Shown: positions 27,497-37,282, numbered from the stretch's first letter. The stretch: DNA of 64,000 bases from Butyrivibrio sp. INlla18 (GCF_900103635.1 NZ_FMXK01000018.1:1-64000), one strand, 5' to 3'. Numbers and translations are program-made. The notes: a model not told the origin generated them from the letters alone.

Positions 27497-28537
27497 TTGG
27501 AAGAGAAAAAGCACAAAAGAAGAGTACATTACTCCGGTAAGTATCCCAAAAAATTCGAGGAAAAATATAAGGAGCATGATCCTGAAAAATATGGCGACAC
27601 AATAGCACATGTTATTTCAAAAGGCTCCACACCTGCTGGGATGCATATTTCTATCATGGTAAAAGAGATTTTGGATTTCCTCCAGATCAAACCTGGCCAG
27701 CAAGGTCTTGATTGTACTCTTGGCTATGGCGGACACACGAGAAGAATGCTTGAAAAACTAGAAGGAAAAGGCTGTGTATATGGTCTGGATGTGGATCCGA
27801 TAGAATCAAGTAAGACCGTTGAAAGGCTTAGGAACGCGGGATTTGATGAAGATCAATTTAAATTTAGATTGATCAATTTTGCAAATATCGACGAAGTTGC
27901 TAAGGAAGCTGGCAAATTTGACTTTGTATTAGCTGATCTTGGTGTCTCATCTATGCAGATAGATAATCCTGAAAGAGGCTTTTCCTATAAGATAGATGGG
28001 CCATTAGATCTAAGACTTGATCCAGCTCATGGTGAATCAGCTGCAGAGAGGCTTCGAAACATAACAAAAGAAGAATTTGTGGGAATGCTGGTAGAAAATT
28101 CCGACGAACCATATGCAGAGGAGATTGCTGACAAAGTTTTTTCACTTATGAGAAAAGGAAAAAACATTGATACCACCACTGCGCTTAGAGAGGCCATAGA
28201 GCAGGCACTATGGAAGGTTCCTAAGGAAGAAAAGGATCAGGCTATCAAAAAGAGCTGTGCAAGGGTATTTCAGGCACTCAGAATCGATGTTAATAGTGAA
28301 TTTGAAGTTCTTTATTCCTTTTTAGAAAAACTGCCAACAATCTTGAATCCAGGAGGAAGGGTGGCAATCCTAACTTTTCATTCTGGAGAAGATCGATTAG
28401 TAAAAAAGGCTTTTAAAGAACATCTTAAAGAGGGAGCGTTTAGCGAGATTTCATCTGATGTTATCAGGCCCTCAGCCGAGGAATGCAGGATAAATCCTAG
28501 AAGTAAATCAACTAAAATGCGATGGGCAATAAAGTAA
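27497..28537 (+). CDS. RsmH/MraW-family 16S rRNA methyltransferase with N-terminal extension
   Basis: The family methylates N4 of C1402 in 16S rRNA. The SAM site is CTLGYGGHTRRML; ADLGVSSMQIDNPERGFSY and FHSGEDRLVKKAF are also diagnostic. About 55 extra basic residues precede the usual start, and the gene lies outside a division-wall cluster. TTG is the start codon, directly after the GIY-YIG stop. It may be a second RsmH paralogue with a different target. Confidence 0.85.
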   Translation: MEEKKHKRRVHYSGKYPKKFEEKYKEHDPEKYGDTIAHVISKGSTPAGMHISIMVKEILDFLQIKPGQQGLDCTLGYGGHTRRMLEKLEGKGCVYGLDVDPIESSKTVERLRNAGFDEDQFKFRLINFANIDEVAKEAGKFDFVLADLGVSSMQIDNPERGFSYKIDGPLDLRLDPAHGESAAERLRNITKEEFVGMLVENSDEPYAEEIADKVFSLMRKGKNIDTTTALREAIEQALWKVPKEEKDQAIKKSCARVFQALRIDVNSEFEVLYSFLEKLPTILNPGGRVAILTFHSGEDRLVKKAFKEHLKEGAFSEISSDVIRPSAEECRINPRSKSTKMRWAIK

Positions 28538-28559
28538 TTTCCATTATGTGTGATTAAAG

Positions 28560-29474
28560 ATGACAGAACAAGAATTGTACAAGAGCTGTACCTTGTGTCC
28601 AAGAAAATGTTCTATAGATAGGACTGTGACCAAGGGTTATTGCAATGAAAAAAGTGAATTACATGTAAGCAGGGCTGCTCTTCATATGTGGGAGGAGCCC
28701 TGTATTTCAGGAGAACACGGATCTGGAACCGTGTTTTTTTCTGGTTGCAACATGGGCTGTGTCTTTTGCCAGAATAAGGAGATCAGCCGTGGTGAAGTGG
28801 GTAAGGTGATAACTACTGAGAGACTGGTTGAAATTTTCTTTGAGCTTCAGGATAAAGGCGCAAATAATATAAACCTGGTCACAGGAGACATTTTTATTCC
28901 TACTATAAAAACAGCCATTGAGATAGCTAAAAATAGAAATATAAAGATACCTTTTTTACTGAATACTTCGTCATATATTGAGGTAGGCACACTTAAGATG
29001 TTAGATGGTCTTATCGACATTTATCTTCCGGATTTTAAATATATAAGGGAGCAGGATGCAGTTAGATATAGTAAAGCAAAAGGCTATGTTGATGTGGCAA
29101 GGGCTGCGATAGATGAAATGGTAAGGCAACATCCAAGATGTGAGTTTGGAGCGGATAACGGCAAAGAAAACCTTATTAAAAAAGGGGTAGTGGTTAGGCA
29201 TCTGTTGATGCCTGGAATGCTTATTCAGGCCAAGATGATCGTAAAATACCTTTATGATAAATATGGTGACAATATTTTTATCAGCCTTATGAACCAATAT
29301 ACGCCTAATGGACAATTGCAAGATTATCCAGAGATTGATAGAAAGGTCTCAGAACGAGACTACAAGAGTCTCATTGAATACGCAGCATCTATTGGAGTTG
29401 TTAACGGATATATGCAGGTCGGAGAAACCGCCAAGGAAAGCTTCATTCCAAGCTTTGACTGTAGCGGAGTATAA
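28560..29474 (+). CDS. Radical SAM protein, PflA-like activase
   Basis: The 304-residue protein has an N-terminal cysteine group (CTLCPRKCSIDR) and the radical SAM cluster CNMGCVFC near 64-71. It matches the family annotated as putative pyruvate formate-lyase activating enzyme (COG1313), distinct from true PflA. The target is unknown. The ribosome site is weak. A hairpin ATATTCTTCC/GGAAAAATAT at 29475-29499 may end transcription. Confidence 0.85.
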   Translation: MTEQELYKSCTLCPRKCSIDRTVTKGYCNEKSELHVSRAALHMWEEPCISGEHGSGTVFFSGCNMGCVFCQNKEISRGEVGKVITTERLVEIFFELQDKGANNINLVTGDIFIPTIKTAIEIAKNRNIKIPFLLNTSSYIEVGTLKMLDGLIDIYLPDFKYIREQDAVRYSKAKGYVDVARAAIDEMVRQHPRCEFGADNGKENLIKKGVVVRHLLMPGMLIQAKMIVKYLYDKYGDNIFISLMNQYTPNGQLQDYPEIDRKVSERDYKSLIEYAASIGVVNGYMQVGETAKESFIPSFDCSGV

Positions 29475-29627
29475 ATATTCTTCCAAAAAGGAAAAATATA
29501 AGATGAAAAGACGCTAAAGACGTGATTTTTATGGATGTGAGTAACATATAGAATTATCACATAAGGAACCGGTAAACAAAGTGGTTCGTTTATGTGGCAC
29601 ATAAAGTGCTCAGAAAGGATGATGAAT

Positions 29628-31151
29628 ATGTTATTCGACACAACAACAATTTTAATCGCAGCAGTAGTTGTTATCGCAATTATTGTAATTGCAGCGGGGT
29701 ACGTAAAGGCTCCCCCAGACAGAGCGTTTATCATATCAGGTATTAGAAGAAAACCTCGAATTCTCATCGGTAGAGCCGGCGTAAAGATCCCATTCTTTGA
29801 AAGAGTCGACAAATTGTATCTTGGACAGATGACTGTAGACATCAAGACAGAACAGTCAGTTCCTACAAACGATTTCATTAACGTTAACGTTGACGCGGTT
29901 GCAAAGGTAAGGATTGGTACAACTCCTGAAGCAATTCAGCTTGCTGCCAAAAACTTCCTTAACAAGGATCCAGAGATGATCACAATGGACCTTCAGGATT
30001 CATTACAAGGTAACATGCGTGAGATCATTGGTACTCTTGCTCTTAAGACTATCAATACTGATAGAGATAGCTTCTCAGATCAGGTTATGGAAAAAGCTTC
30101 AAAGGATATGAACAAACTTGGTATTGAGATCCTTTCCTGCAACATCCAGAACGTAACTGATGAAAATGGACTTATTAGTGATCTTGGTATGGATAATACA
30201 GCTAAGATCAAGAAGGACGCAGCTATTGCAAAGGCGCAGGCTGACAGAGACGTAGCTGTTGCAAAGGCAGAAGCTGATAAAGCAGCAAATGATGCAAGAG
30301 TTCTTGCTCAGACTGAGATTGCTGAAAAGAACAATGCTCTCGCTATAAAGCAGGCAGAACTTAAAAAAGAGGCTGACACAGCAAGTGCTGTTGCGGATGC
30401 CGCTTATGAAATCCAGCAGCAGGAGCAGCAGAAGTCAATTCAGACAGCTACAGTTAATGCTCAGATCGCGAAGGCAGAACGTGAAGCAGAACTTAAGCAG
30501 AAAGAAGTAGTAGTAAAACAGCAGCAACTCGCCGCTGAAATTGAGAAACAGGCTGATGCTGAGAAGTATCAGGCTGAAAAGAAAGCTGAAGCAGAACTTG
30601 TTCAGAGACAGAAGAAGGCCGAAGCTGCTAAATATGAGCAGGAAAGAGAAGCTGATGCAAAGAAAGCACAGGCTGAAGCTCAGAAGTTCGCTGCAGAGCA
30701 GGAAGCAGCTGGTATCAAAGCAAAATATGATGCTGAAGCTGCTGGTATTGCGGCAAAAGGTAAGGCTGAAGCAGAAGCAATCAAGGCAAAAGGTATTGCA
30801 GAAGCTGAAGCAATGGAAAAGAAAGCAGAAGCTTATAAGAAGTACAACGGCGCTGCTATGGCTGAAATGATGATCAAGATCATGCCTCAGATGGCTGCTG
30901 AAATTGCTAAACCTCTTTCACAGATCGATAAGATCAATATTTATGGAACTGGTGATGGTACAAATGGCGCAAGCCAGATTTCAGGAAATATGCCAATTGT
31001 TATGAAGCAGGTTTTTGATACAATGTCAGAAGCTACAGGTGTAGATTTTACTGAGATCATGAAGGCTGGTACATATGATGCTAAGGTTAATAAGAATATT
31101 AACTTAAGCGGAGATGGTGTTAGCGTAAATGTTGATAAGGCAAACAAATAA
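29628..31151 (+). CDS. Flotillin-like SPFH/Band 7 membrane scaffold
   Basis: The 507-residue protein has an N-terminal membrane helix (about 5-28), an SPFH domain (KAPPDRAFIISG to about 200), and a long Ala/Glu/Lys coiled coil (about 205-420), as in flotillins. The start at 29628 is spaced 8 nt from AAGGA. Flotillins organise membrane domains. No NfeD partner is adjacent; it appears monocistronic, with a terminator at 31168-31205. Confidence 0.9.
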   Translation: MLFDTTTILIAAVVVIAIIVIAAGYVKAPPDRAFIISGIRRKPRILIGRAGVKIPFFERVDKLYLGQMTVDIKTEQSVPTNDFINVNVDAVAKVRIGTTPEAIQLAAKNFLNKDPEMITMDLQDSLQGNMREIIGTLALKTINTDRDSFSDQVMEKASKDMNKLGIEILSCNIQNVTDENGLISDLGMDNTAKIKKDAAIAKAQADRDVAVAKAEADKAANDARVLAQTEIAEKNNALAIKQAELKKEADTASAVADAAYEIQQQEQQKSIQTATVNAQIAKAEREAELKQKEVVVKQQQLAAEIEKQADAEKYQAEKKAEAELVQRQKKAEAAKYEQEREADAKKAQAEAQKFAAEQEAAGIKAKYDAEAAGIAAKGKAEAEAIKAKGIAEAEAMEKKAEAYKKYNGAAMAEMMIKIMPQMAAEIAKPLSQIDKINIYGTGDGTNGASQISGNMPIVMKQVFDTMSEATGVDFTEIMKAGTYDAKVNKNINLSGDGVSVNVDKANK

Positions 31152-31167
31152 GTAATAAATTAAATGA

Positions 31168-31205
31168 GCCGCTTGTTCGTATTGACATCGAACAGGCGGC
31201 TTTTT
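31168..31205. terminator. Terminator after the flotillin gene
   Basis: A GCCGC-TTGTTCG stem pairs with CGAACA-GGCGGC and is followed by TTTTT. Confidence 0.85.
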
Positions 31206-31216
31206 GATATAGGTCT

Positions 31217-31396
31217 TTAACACAAAAACATTATTGCTATGGATATAGCGATTAAAGTGGTTAGTATTGCTGTTACAGAGATGATTTTCCTTTTTAAAAT
31301 GCTTGGATCCATATATTTGCCATTACAGTTAACGGCGTCAATAACCTTAGCAGGTTTTTTAACTTTGCTACTGATATCTGTGTGATTAACATCCAT
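31217..31396 (-). CDS. Small single-pass membrane protein
   Basis: The 59-residue protein starts at MDVNHTDISS after a strong AAGGAGGTG site. It has a polar N-terminal half with AKVIDAVNCNGKYMDP and one hydrophobic helix (about 40-58) ending LC. No family is recognised. It is convergent with the flotillin gene. Confidence 0.6.
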   Translation of the reverse strand: MDVNHTDISSKVKKPAKVIDAVNCNGKYMDPSILKRKIISVTAILTTLIAISIAIMFLC

Positions 31397-31603
31397 CGCA
31401 AACACCTCCTTGATGAATAATAATATAAGTTGAGGCAACTCTATTTTATTACTATAACTCACAAATATTTCTTTTTCCTAACTTGGTTATAAATCTTTTA
31501 TAAAAATTACCAATAATACGCAAAATCCTGTATTACGAAGCTTTTTTTGCTGAGAAAAAGCATATAGACATGAGATGCACTCATAACATAAAATTGTATC
31601 GTT

Positions 31604-33748
31604 ATGACTTATTTGACAGATGAAGAGTTTTTTGAAAGATACGGAAATAAATTAAATGATGAACAAAAAATGACAGTAAAGGCTGTTGAAGGTCCGGTAC
31701 TTCTTTTGGCGGTTCCTGGAAGTGGAAAGACGACAGTTCTAGTAAACAGATTGGGCTATATGCTCTTTGTAAGTGGAATTGCACCGGATAATATACTAAC
31801 TCTTACGTATACAGTTGCAGCAACAAAGGACATGAAAAACCGCTTCGTAGATATATTTGGTAACGAAGGAGCAACTAACTTAGAGTTTAGAACTATCAAT
31901 GGAATTTGCGCTAAGATAATAAGCCATTATGGGCGGCTTATTGGTAAGAAATCATTTGATCTTTTAACGGATGATAAAGTTTCAGGCAAGATTCTAACAG
32001 ATATTTACCTAGATGCAATGCAAGAGTATCCCACAGAGAGTGATATCAAAAATATCCGGACTCTGATAACTTACTGTAAAAACATGCTTCTTACAGAAAA
32101 AGAAATAACAGAGATTGGCAAGGATCAAGGGATAGAGCTTTTTAAGATTTATGCGGCGTACAATTCAGAGTTAAAGAATCGTAGCCTTATGGATTATGAT
32201 GATCAGATGATATATGCATATAGGATGCTTAAGGGTTCCAAGGAACTTTTGGATCATTACAGAGATCAGTACAGATATATATGTGTTGATGAAGCGCAGG
32301 ATACTTCCAAGATACAGCACATGATCATATCTCTTTTAGCGGGGAGAGATGGCAATCTTTTCATGGTAGGAGATGAAGATCAGAGCATATATGGTTTTAG
32401 AGCAGCTTATCCTGATGCGTTACTGAACTTTGAAAAGGATCATCCAGGAGCAAGAGTTCTTGTAATGGACAAAAATTACAGATCTAACGCTAGAATTGTG
32501 GAAATGGCAGATAAGTTCATCCAAAAGAATTTTAATCGCCATGATAAGCATATGAATGCTACAAGAGAAGCGGGCGAAGCAATCAGGTTTGATGTACTTA
32601 AGAGTAGAGAGTCGCAATATGATTATCTCTATAAGATGGCTTCCACGGTAAAAGAGCAAACGGCAGTCTTGTACAGGGATAATGAGTCTGTTTTACCACT
32701 TGTTGATATCCTTGAAAGAGGTGAAGTTCCGTATAGGATTAAAAGCGCGGATATGAGCTTCTTTTCTCATAGAGTGGTAGTAGATGTGACAAATATCTTG
32801 AGTTTTGCATTAAGTCCTATGGACCCGGAACTTTTTATGAAGGTGTTTTATAAGTTCCAGACCTATCTTAGCAAGGCTGATGCTGAGAAAATGTGTTATA
32901 TAGCCGATTATAAGCACATTGGGATTCTTGATGCAGTAGAGGAACTTGAAATAAACAAAAGAATTTTAGGAAATGTTAGAGATCTGCGGATTAACTTCAG
33001 AAATATGGCATTGGAGAACCCTGTTAAAGCTATAAGTCGCATAGAAAAAATGGGATATGGAGATTATCTAAAGAGCAACAATATTGACGATAATAAGCTC
33101 TTTATCTTAAAAATGCTTGCCAAGAATGAGACCACGATAGCCGCATTTCTAGACAGACTTGTTCAGTTAAGGAACATTCTTGCTAACAAGGAAGAAGATT
33201 ACACGTCCAAATTTATCTTATCTACGATTCACTCGAGTAAAGGGCTTGAATATGAGAATGTGGTTCTTATGGATGTTGTTAATGGTGTTTTTCCAAGCAA
33301 AATCATTAAATCCTTCAAGACAGCAACTGTACAAGAAAAACGAGATTATGAGGAGGAGCGCAGAATCTTTTACGTTGGAATGACTAGAGCAAAAGATACG
33401 CTTACTATCCTTAAATATAGTGATAAGCCGTCTATTTTTGTTGGAGAACTATGTAAAAAAGAGGACATGCCACTAGCAAAGAGTAAAGTAAAAGCAAAGC
33501 CTGGCGCTATTTCTTCGTATAAAAAGAAATCGCAGGCAAAGACTTCCAGCGAGAATGTTCCTGAAATCCTTAAGCTTGGTGACAAAGTTAATCAATCCAA
33601 GTATGGAGAGGGCGTAATTACTGATGTGACTCTTGATGACGACGAGATACCAACGAAGTTTGTGGTTAGATTTAATGATGGGACGGAAAAAATATTTATG
33701 TTTCCATTTGCATTCATTACAGGAATGACTATTATTAAGCAAAGATAG
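31604..33748 (+). CDS. UvrD/PcrA-family DNA helicase
   Basis: The 714-residue superfamily 1A helicase has Walker A VPGSGKTT (37-44), VDEAQDTSK near 225, GDEDQSIYGFRAA, STIHSSKGLEYENV and VGMTRAKDTL. The last 60 residues form the KYGEGVITDV Tudor-like module seen at the end of PcrA/UvrD. It probably acts in repair or replication restart. The ribosome site is weak. A similar C-terminal module appears in the protein at 62155-62826. Confidence 0.92.
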   Translation: MTYLTDEEFFERYGNKLNDEQKMTVKAVEGPVLLLAVPGSGKTTVLVNRLGYMLFVSGIAPDNILTLTYTVAATKDMKNRFVDIFGNEGATNLEFRTINGICAKIISHYGRLIGKKSFDLLTDDKVSGKILTDIYLDAMQEYPTESDIKNIRTLITYCKNMLLTEKEITEIGKDQGIELFKIYAAYNSELKNRSLMDYDDQMIYAYRMLKGSKELLDHYRDQYRYICVDEAQDTSKIQHMIISLLAGRDGNLFMVGDEDQSIYGFRAAYPDALLNFEKDHPGARVLVMDKNYRSNARIVEMADKFIQKNFNRHDKHMNATREAGEAIRFDVLKSRESQYDYLYKMASTVKEQTAVLYRDNESVLPLVDILERGEVPYRIKSADMSFFSHRVVVDVTNILSFALSPMDPELFMKVFYKFQTYLSKADAEKMCYIADYKHIGILDAVEELEINKRILGNVRDLRINFRNMALENPVKAISRIEKMGYGDYLKSNNIDDNKLFILKMLAKNETTIAAFLDRLVQLRNILANKEEDYTSKFILSTIHSSKGLEYENVVLMDVVNGVFPSKIIKSFKTATVQEKRDYEEERRIFYVGMTRAKDTLTILKYSDKPSIFVGELCKKEDMPLAKSKVKAKPGAISSYKKKSQAKTSSENVPEILKLGDKVNQSKYGEGVITDVTLDDDEIPTKFVVRFNDGTEKIFMFPFAFITGMTIIKQR

Positions 33749-33765
33749 TCATTGATAGAAAAAAG

Positions 33766-33801
33766 AAAAGGTTCAGTTCCAAATAGGGAATTGAACCTTT
33801 C
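33766..33801. terminator. Terminator between helicase and micropeptide genes
   Basis: AAAGGTTCA-TTCC pairs with GGAA-TGAACCTTT. The stem is bidirectional and lies between convergent genes. Confidence 0.8.
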
Positions 33802-33805
33802 ATAA

Positions 33806-33901
33806 TTACTTCTTTTCAGCTTTTTCTTCTTCCATTTTCTTTATAAGTTTATCTATCTCAGCCTGAGACAGCATAACATTATCATTATTTGTTTCAGCCA
33901 T
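33806..33901 (-). CDS. 31-residue peptide resembling the FliM N-terminus
   Basis: The frame follows GAGGTGAG and encodes MAETNNDNVMLSQAEIDKLI then a Lys/Glu helix. LSQAEID matches the N-terminal CheY-P-binding peptide of the flagellar switch protein FliM. No FliM body follows. It has its own terminator. It could bind CheY-like regulators; this is inference from a short match. Confidence 0.6.
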   Translation of the reverse strand: MAETNNDNVMLSQAEIDKLIKKMEEEKAEKK

Positions 33902-34059
33902 ATTCTCACCTCTATAAAAAAATCATTTGAGATATTTATAACATAATGAGTAAGTGAAATAAATAACAAAAGTAAAAAAATCTAGAATAAATGAAATAAA
34001 ACTACAAACTGAAATCGGTTTCAATGAAGCGATTTTATTTCTTGAATTATATGGTCAAA

Positions 34060-34977
34060 TTACAGTATTTTTTTGATCTTAAAGAAGATAAGACTTCCTA
34101 CTACGATTAATACGCTAAGGAGTATTACAACAGGATATCCCATTCTTGACTCGAGTTCAGGCATATACTTGAAATTCATTCCATACCATCCAACAATCAG
34201 TGTAAGTGGCATGAAGATTGTTGTAACCACGGTAAGGACAGTCATTATCCTGTTTTGCTTAACATCAAGCTGTGATTGATATAGGTCATTTAACTGGATG
34301 GTGTAATCTCTTATGTGAGTTGCAGCTTCGTACAGTCTTTCAACTCTACTTGAAAACATCCTGAAGTATCTGAGGTTTTCTTCATTAAAAAAGCCGTTTT
34401 CGTTTTCTTCTAGCTCCTGACCAAGGTCAAGGAGCTGCTCATAATGAGTTCTAAGATCTCGTATATCGCTACGAATGTCATTGTTTCGGCTCATATCTGC
34501 AGCTTCTGTATCTGTCATTATCTCTTTTTCCAGATTATCAAGCTCCATCTCATAGCGCTGCATTGTAGAGAGGTCGTCATGTATGATAAGTTCCAAAAAG
34601 TCATAGAAAAATCTTTCAAGAGAAGGCTTTTTCCATTTTTTGAATCTTTGAATGCGCTTAACGATATTCTCTACAGTATTTCCGTTATCGATGAACACAA
34701 TACCAGTCTCATCAAGTGCATATGAAAACTTTTGAGGTTCATCTGTATGGGATGATTGTATCGGAATACAGAAGGTTCCGGTTAGGGAGTCATAGTTAAC
34801 TTCTGCTTTAGTAGTGAAGATTTCCTCATTGCTTATATCAAAGTCAAGTCCCATATCAAAGTTTTCACTTTGTTCTGCCCATTGTGCAGGAGTCAAGATA
34901 GCAACATATGGGGCAGCGGCATCATGACACTGTTCTGCGCTACATTCTTCTAAAGTATTATTGATCAGAAAATACAT
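34060..34977 (-). CDS. CorA-family divalent metal transporter
   Basis: The 305-residue protein has an acidic cytoplasmic N-terminal domain, a long stalk helix (about 190-240), and two C-terminal membrane helices with the pore signature YGMN. The Mg/Co/Ni channel family fits. A TGGAGGT site precedes the ATG. It lies near KtrAB, forming an ion-transport group. Confidence 0.92.
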   Translation of the reverse strand: MYFLINNTLEECSAEQCHDAAAPYVAILTPAQWAEQSENFDMGLDFDISNEEIFTTKAEVNYDSLTGTFCIPIQSSHTDEPQKFSYALDETGIVFIDNGNTVENIVKRIQRFKKWKKPSLERFFYDFLELIIHDDLSTMQRYEMELDNLEKEIMTDTEAADMSRNNDIRSDIRDLRTHYEQLLDLGQELEENENGFFNEENLRYFRMFSSRVERLYEAATHIRDYTIQLNDLYQSQLDVKQNRIMTVLTVVTTIFMPLTLIVGWYGMNFKYMPELESRMGYPVVILLSVLIVVGSLIFFKIKKIL

Positions 34978-35020
34978 ATTTTACCTCCATATGCGTTAAA
35001 ATCTATGATAACAAGAATCA

Positions 35021-35671
35021 TCAGTTTTTATTGATCTTGTTTAGCTCACTAGTTTCTATGATAACAAGTAATGTAGTGTCTTTACTAAGTTTTCTTTGAG
35101 GATCAATGAATCCCCAAGGAGTCTGGCTATCTTTAACTGCAACTACGTTTAATTTGTATTTTTTTCTGAGCTCTAATTCAATAAGATTTTTACCGATCCA
35201 ATTCTCTCTAGGTTTGATCTCTACTAAAGAAAGAGTATCGTCAAGCTGGAAGTAATCCATAAATGTGTCAGAGAGCAGGATTCGAGCTGATTGATTTCCG
35301 CCAAAATCCTCAGGAATTATGATCTTGTCTGCTCCCACCTTCTTTAGTATTGAAGACATTCTTTCTGAAGAACTTTTAGCCACAACAAGAGGAACTCCAA
35401 GTTCTTTTGCTACGGCTACTACCATGATACTTGCTGACATGTTTCGTCCCATGGCACATACTACAATGTCCATGTTTTTTAGATCTAATGCCTTGATCTC
35501 TTCTTCGTTTTCTAGATCAGCAACCACAGCAACTGTGCAAAAGCCAGCCATTTCCTTTATGGTATCTTCATCTTTATCAGCAACAAGGACATCTGCCCCC
35601 ATGTCATAGAGGCTCTTTGCCAAGCTGATGCCATATCTTCCAAGGCCTAAAACTGCAACTGATTTTTTCAT
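35021..35671 (-). CDS. ktrA: Potassium uptake regulatory subunit KtrA
   Basis: The 216-residue RCK protein has a Rossmann GLGRYGISLAKSL near residue 9, an NAD/ATP-binding TrkA-N domain, and a C-terminal TrkA-C domain (about 140-216), a known c-di-AMP-binding module in relatives. It is 10 bp after ktrB and gates that channel from the cytoplasm. Confidence 0.92.
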   Translation of the reverse strand: MKKSVAVLGLGRYGISLAKSLYDMGADVLVADKDEDTIKEMAGFCTVAVVADLENEEEIKALDLKNMDIVVCAMGRNMSASIMVVAVAKELGVPLVVAKSSSERMSSILKKVGADKIIIPEDFGGNQSARILLSDTFMDYFQLDDTLSLVEIKPRENWIGKNLIELELRKKYKLNVVAVKDSQTPWGFIDPQRKLSKDTTLLVIIETSELNKINKN

Positions 35672-35681
35672 TTTTTCTCCT

Positions 35682-37049
35682 TTATCCTACATAAAATTCG
35701 CCTTCAGCGAATTTGCATGAATTCTTATTAGGCTTACGATTAGCAAAAAATATTGCCATTGATATTGGTCCAATCCTTCCTAGATACATTGCTATGATAA
35801 TTATAATACGACCAGCAAGATTAAGGGTTGGAGTTACATCTCTTGTGAGTCCCACAGTGGCAGAAGCACTTATTACTTCGAAAAGTGAATCTACTACCGT
35901 GATCGCGGGATTGGTTGCCAGTAATATTAGAGTAAGGATGATTACAGTAAAAGAGCTAACCGCTAGTATGACAGAAGCTTTTCTCATTAGATCTTCGGTT
36001 ACTCTTTTGTGAAAAACCAGATTCTTTTCATCTCCATTTATGTAGTTGATTATATTGATGGCTGCTAGGAAGAAGGTGACAGTTTTTATACCACCTGCAG
36101 TACCTACTGGTGATCCGCCTATAAACATAAGAACATAGGATATCACGCAGGATATGTCAGTCAGTCCTTTTTGCGAAAAGCTTGCAAATCCAGCGGTTCT
36201 AAGAGTTATAGACTGAAAAAAACTGTTTAGGATCTTGTCGGAAAGTGACATGGTTCCTATTGTTGCTGGATTGTTATACTCGGCAAAGAAAATGATCAAG
36301 GCACCCAAGAATATCAGCGAAAGAGTCATCGTAAGGACTAACTTGGTATGCTCTGTGAAGCGCTTTATTATTGTTAATGGTGAATATCTTTTCTTGATAC
36401 CATTTTTAATTCCGGACATCAGGTCAAACCAAACTACGTAGCCCAGACCACCAAGCACAATAAGTGTCATGGTGATCAAAAGAACTGCTGGATCTGAGTG
36501 AAATTGTCCCATACTCGTTGGACCTATGATATCCATTCCTGCGTTACAAAAGGCAGATACTGAATTAAATATTGATGCCCATATTCCTTTTGCAGGACCT
36601 AAAAGTGGTACTAGACGAATTGAATAGAGTATAGCGCCAAGAAGCTCTACGATGATTGTTCCTCGAATGATCCTGACAAGTTTTCCAAGGATACCAGATC
36701 GGGTATTAAGATTTAATGCGTCCTTAAGCATCATTCTTTCGCCCATAGTGAATTTCTTTTGGGATACTAGTAAAAATGTTGATGTGACGGTTATTATTCC
36801 AAGTCCGCCAATTTGAGCCATGACCAGGATAACTGCTTGACCAAAGGTGCTCCAGTGATTAAATGTATCTGTAACTACGAGGCCTGTAACACAGACTGAT
36901 GTGGTCGCGGTGAAAAGAGCTGTGATCAAGTCAGTAGTTTCACCGGCTGCAGTAGATATAGGAAGTAAAAGGAGTATTGTTCCTACAACAATTGCTCCTA
37001 GGAAGCTTAGTGGTATTAAATGTTCAGATGAAAAATTCCACTTTTTCAA
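35682..37049 (-). CDS. ktrB: Potassium transporter KtrB/TrkH
   Basis: The 455-residue membrane protein has four repeated pore units with TTSVCVTGL, AFCNAGMD, TAGFAS and SATVGL selectivity loops. The start is TTG at 37049 (LKKWNFSSEHLIP), placed by GGAGGAG 7 nt upstream; the longer ATG frame lacks a site. TTGCTT and TATATT spaced 17 bp (about 37060-37110) form a likely promoter. It works with KtrA for K+ uptake. Confidence 0.9.
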   Translation of the reverse strand: MKKWNFSSEHLIPLSFLGAIVVGTILLLLPISTAAGETTDLITALFTATTSVCVTGLVVTDTFNHWSTFGQAVILVMAQIGGLGIITVTSTFLLVSQKKFTMGERMMLKDALNLNTRSGILGKLVRIIRGTIIVELLGAILYSIRLVPLLGPAKGIWASIFNSVSAFCNAGMDIIGPTSMGQFHSDPAVLLITMTLIVLGGLGYVVWFDLMSGIKNGIKKRYSPLTIIKRFTEHTKLVLTMTLSLIFLGALIIFFAEYNNPATIGTMSLSDKILNSFFQSITLRTAGFASFSQKGLTDISCVISYVLMFIGGSPVGTAGGIKTVTFFLAAINIINYINGDEKNLVFHKRVTEDLMRKASVILAVSSFTVIILTLILLATNPAITVVDSLFEVISASATVGLTRDVTPTLNLAGRIIIIIAMYLGRIGPISMAIFFANRKPNKNSCKFAEGEFYVG

Positions 37050-37159
37050 TGATACTCCTCCAAATAAATTCATTAACAGTAATAATATAATAATACAGCC
37101 CTCAAAAAGCAATAAATATTGTATTTGTGGTAATTGCAGGAGTTATTTTGCTGATGCAT

Positions 37160-37282
37160 AGAAATAAAACAGGCAGGTCATTTGACCTGCCTGTTTTGAT
37201 CCCTCAAGAAACCACATCCACATTTTTATGCTTCGGTAAAGCTACGCTACCATCGCTAAAATGCATATTCCGATTTTCATAA
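37160..37282 (-). ncRNA. Possible small RNA or leader upstream of ktrB
   Basis: On the minus strand a TATAAT (37292-37287) precedes about 120 nt that can form AUGC/GCAU and GGUA/UACC helices and ends at a strong terminator (37166-37197). ktrB seems to have its own downstream promoter, so this could be an independent RNA. I do not recognise it as the c-di-AMP (ydaO) riboswitch. Confidence 0.35.
37166..37197. terminator. Strong intrinsic terminator
   Basis: AAAACAGGCAGGTC pairs with GACCTGCCTGTTTT across a short loop. It could act in either direction; on the minus strand it ends the putative small RNA. Confidence 0.8.

Noticed and set aside
29308-29517. 69-residue frame at the end of the radical SAM gene
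   Set aside because: Most of it lies inside the radical SAM coding sequence in another frame and shows no family features.
37049-37112. Upstream ATG start giving ktrB 21 extra residues
   Set aside because: GGAGGAG lies just before the TTG at 37049, and homologues begin at that point.
37220-37260. Resemblance to the 3' half of a c-di-GMP-I riboswitch (GGUAGC then UUACCGA)
   Set aside because: The conserved 5' half is missing, so the match is too short to call.
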